Assembly: GCF_014647655.1 (NCBI RefSeq)
Contig: NZ_BMPP01000005.1
Span: 124,001 to 188,000, forward strand
Direction of reading: 5' to 3'
DNA: 64,000 nt
Origin: Deinococcus malanensis
GTDB taxonomy: Bacteria > Deinococcota > Deinococci > Deinococcales > Deinococcaceae
Below are positions 60,338 through 64,000 of this stretch, one piece after another (position 1 is the first letter of the stretch; each line of letters opens with the position of its first letter). The position numbers and the translations under genes were made by a program. A model generated the notes under the pieces. It saw only the letters and a list, made by a program, of their open reading frames with translations, did no database searches and was not told the origin of the DNA.

Positions 60338-61153
60338 TCAGCCCCGCCGCAGCGAGTTCAGAATGCCCGCGGCAATCTCCTCGACGCTGGCACTGGTCGT
60401 GTCGCGGACCGGCAGGCCGTGGCGCTGAAAGAGGCGCTCGGCACGCCGGACCTCGAACTCACACTGTTCCAGGCTGGCGTAGTGGCTGCCAGGCTTGCGC
60501 TGCGTGCGGATGGCGTGCAGCCGCCGGGGGTCGATGGTGAGACCGTGCAGTTTGCCCCGGTGTCTGGCCAGCGGCGCGGGCAGGCCCTCACGCTCGAAAT
60601 CATCCTCAGCCAGCGGGTAATTGCTGGCACGCACGCCGTGCTGGAGGGCCAGAAACAGGCTGGTAGGTGTCTTTCCCGCCCGCGAGACGCCCACCAGAAT
60701 CACGTCCGAGAGGTCGTACTGGCGCTCCCCGATGCCGTCGTCGGTGGCCAGCGCGAAGTCCAGTGCCTCCATGCGGCCCAGATATTCGCCGGGGTCGTGC
60801 ATGTCGTGATGCCCACCGATATGCCGCGCGGCCGGCTGCCTGAATTCCTGCTCCAGTACGTCTAGACCCGGGGTCAGCAGGTCAAAGACCTGGGCCGAGG
60901 CACTTTGCAGTTCCTGCAGCACCTCGGGGCGCGTGATGGTCGTGAACACCAGCGGCCGCTCGCCGCGCTCGGCCAGGTCACGTACCTCCGCAGCCACGTC
61001 GCGCGCGGCCTGGACGTCCGCCGTGAATGGACGGCGCACGTACCGCAGCGGGTGACCAGGGAAGTGGGCCAGCAGGGCCCGGGCGATGTTCTCGGCGGTC
61101 AGGCCGGTGTGGTCGGACACGATCAGGACGGTGCGGGCGGCCGGTACGGTCAT
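60338..61153 (-). CDS. ppsR: PEP synthase regulatory protein (bifunctional kinase/phosphorylase)
   Basis: 271-residue DUF299 protein. [20 protein letters not shown] starts it, and the P-loop-like [20 protein letters not shown] is the signature; [20 protein letters not shown] follows. In E. coli the homologue adds an ADP-dependent phosphate to a threonine next to the active histidine of PEP synthase and removes it with Pi. Here the target is the divergent ppsA, whose promoter region lies about 110 bases away, so the pair is a complete control unit. Confidence 0.93.
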   Translation of the reverse strand: MTVPAARTVLIVSDHTGLTAENIARALLAHFPGHPLRYVRRPFTADVQAARDVAAEVRDLAERGERPLVFTTITRPEVLQELQSASAQVFDLLTPGLDVLEQEFRQPAARHIGGHHDMHDPGEYLGRMEALDFALATDDGIGERQYDLSDVILVGVSRAGKTPTSLFLALQHGVRASNYPLAEDDFEREGLPAPLARHRGKLHGLTIDPRRLHAIRTQRKPGSHYASLEQCEFEVRRAERLFQRHGLPVRDTTSASVEEIAAGILNSLRRG

Positions 61154-61282
61154 GCTTCAGGGTGACATGTTCAGAGCGGCTTAAGTCGGGTGAGTGGGAT
61201 TGTCGGGTAGACTACGCGGGCCTGAACACACTAACCCCCCTGGCCAGTACAGAGGGAAATCCCATGACTACGGAGAAAACAC

Positions 61283-63658
<2,376 letters not shown>

Positions 63659-63692
63659 GCAATCTGGGCCCGTCGGGGTCCGGAACTCGCGT

Positions 63693-63730
63693 CTGAACCG
63701 CGCCGAACGCAGGAGTACGGCGCGGTTCAG
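63693..63730 (+). terminator. Terminator of ppsA
   Basis: CTGAACCGCGCC (63693-63704) pairs perfectly with GGCGCGGTTCAG (63719-63730), followed by CTTTGTT; 34 bases after the stop. Confidence 0.8.
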
Positions 63731-63901
63731 CTTTGTTCGGACGCCCTGCCGAGCCAGCACATCCCTTTACAGGCGCACAGCCCAAATTGGCGGGTTAGGC
63801 GCACCAAGGGGTTCGCCTGTGGGCGCACCTTCCCGGACCTTTACGGCAGTCTCCGGAAGCTCTGATCAGGGAACGGAACCGGGCAGGCTGGGCCCGGTAA
63901 C

Positions 63902-64000
63902 ATGCCTCTTCAGAACAATACGTACCTGAATGACGCTCCTGTCCCTCAGGCAGGCAGTGAGGAGAAGCTGCGCCGGCGGAGGAGCGTCACTGTGGGAAAC
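63902..64000 (+). CDS. Possible start of a gene cut by the right edge
   Basis: An open frame from ATG 63902 to the window end: MPLQNNTYLNDAPVPQAG, then a basic stretch KLRRRRSVTVGN. No ribosome-binding site is clear, and 33 codons are too few to judge. The 240 bases before it, after the ppsA terminator, hold no other supported feature. Confidence 0.3.
   Translation, partial: MPLQNNTYLNDAPVPQAGSEEKLRRRRSVTVGN

Overview
The window is a high-GC bacterial chromosome segment that reads as Deinococcus. Three things support this. The gene families fit: single-chain GlyRS, tandem TAT-exported ferritin-like 'desiccation' proteins, an XPB helicase followed by a Bax1/DUF790 nuclease, and FadN-type beta-oxidation. 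Many genes carry a TANNNT -10 box only 5-9 nt before an ATG or GTG, the leaderless layout reported for Deinococcus. The glyS leader is a glycine T-box. I cannot assign a species from the sequence alone.

Layout. 1-5.4 kb: glyS (cut by the left edge) under a T-box, glgC, a UvrD/HelD-type helicase and a SnoaL-like protein. 5.6-12.8 kb: a small protein, an NB-ARC/LuxR regulator, a frameshifted winged-helix regulator with a palindromic operator, dusA, an M42 aminopeptidase and apaG. 13-18 kb: an S8 protease lipoprotein, a sensor kinase, a TrmJ-like methyltransferase and an acetyltransferase. 18.2-21.7 kb: a MarR-DoxX-VOC-carboxylesterase cluster resembling the Mhq/Cat quinone-detoxification regulons, with two of its four genes frameshifted, then an alpha/beta hydrolase. 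glgA follows at 21.7-23 kb, on the opposite strand to glgC.

23.1-28.5 kb: tRNA-Met(CAT) and tRNA-Val(CAC), then an island of about 5.2 kb inserted at the 3' end of tRNA-Val. A 45-bp copy of the tRNA end (42/45 identical) lies at the far end beside the C-terminal remnant of a tyrosine integrase. Inside are an M23 lysin fragment, a frameshifted phage-like gene, several very small genes, an NPCBM-domain lipoprotein, and a pair of matching direct-repeat motifs near the two ends that could be integrase arm sites. It looks like a decayed prophage or integrative element.

29-36.5 kb: a small secreted protein, xpb-bax1 (overlapping), two paralogous TAT ferritin-like lipoproteins and a secreted DUF4384-type protein. 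36.7-39.1 kb: a three-gene operon (small membrane protein, SRPBCC protein, formaldehyde-dehydrogenase-like enzyme). 39.3-44.1 kb: fadN, an alpha/beta hydrolase and fadA. 44.2-54.7 kb: a lipoprotein, rlmI, a class V aminotransferase, secA, tsaD, a methyltransferase, butyrate kinase and hpf. 54.9-58.5 kb: a TetR regulator, a fused CoA-transferase and a thiolase. 58.7-63.7 kb: pgi, then divergent ppsR and ppsA.

The metabolic genes form a coherent carbon theme: glycogen synthesis (glgC, glgA, pgi), acyl-CoA turnover (fadN, fadA, thiolase, CoA-transferase, butyrate kinase) and the PEP/pyruvate switch (ppsA with ppsR). Five genes carry small indels, four of them single-base losses in or next to G/C runs. 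These could be pseudogenes or sequence errors and should be resolved before functional conclusions are drawn.
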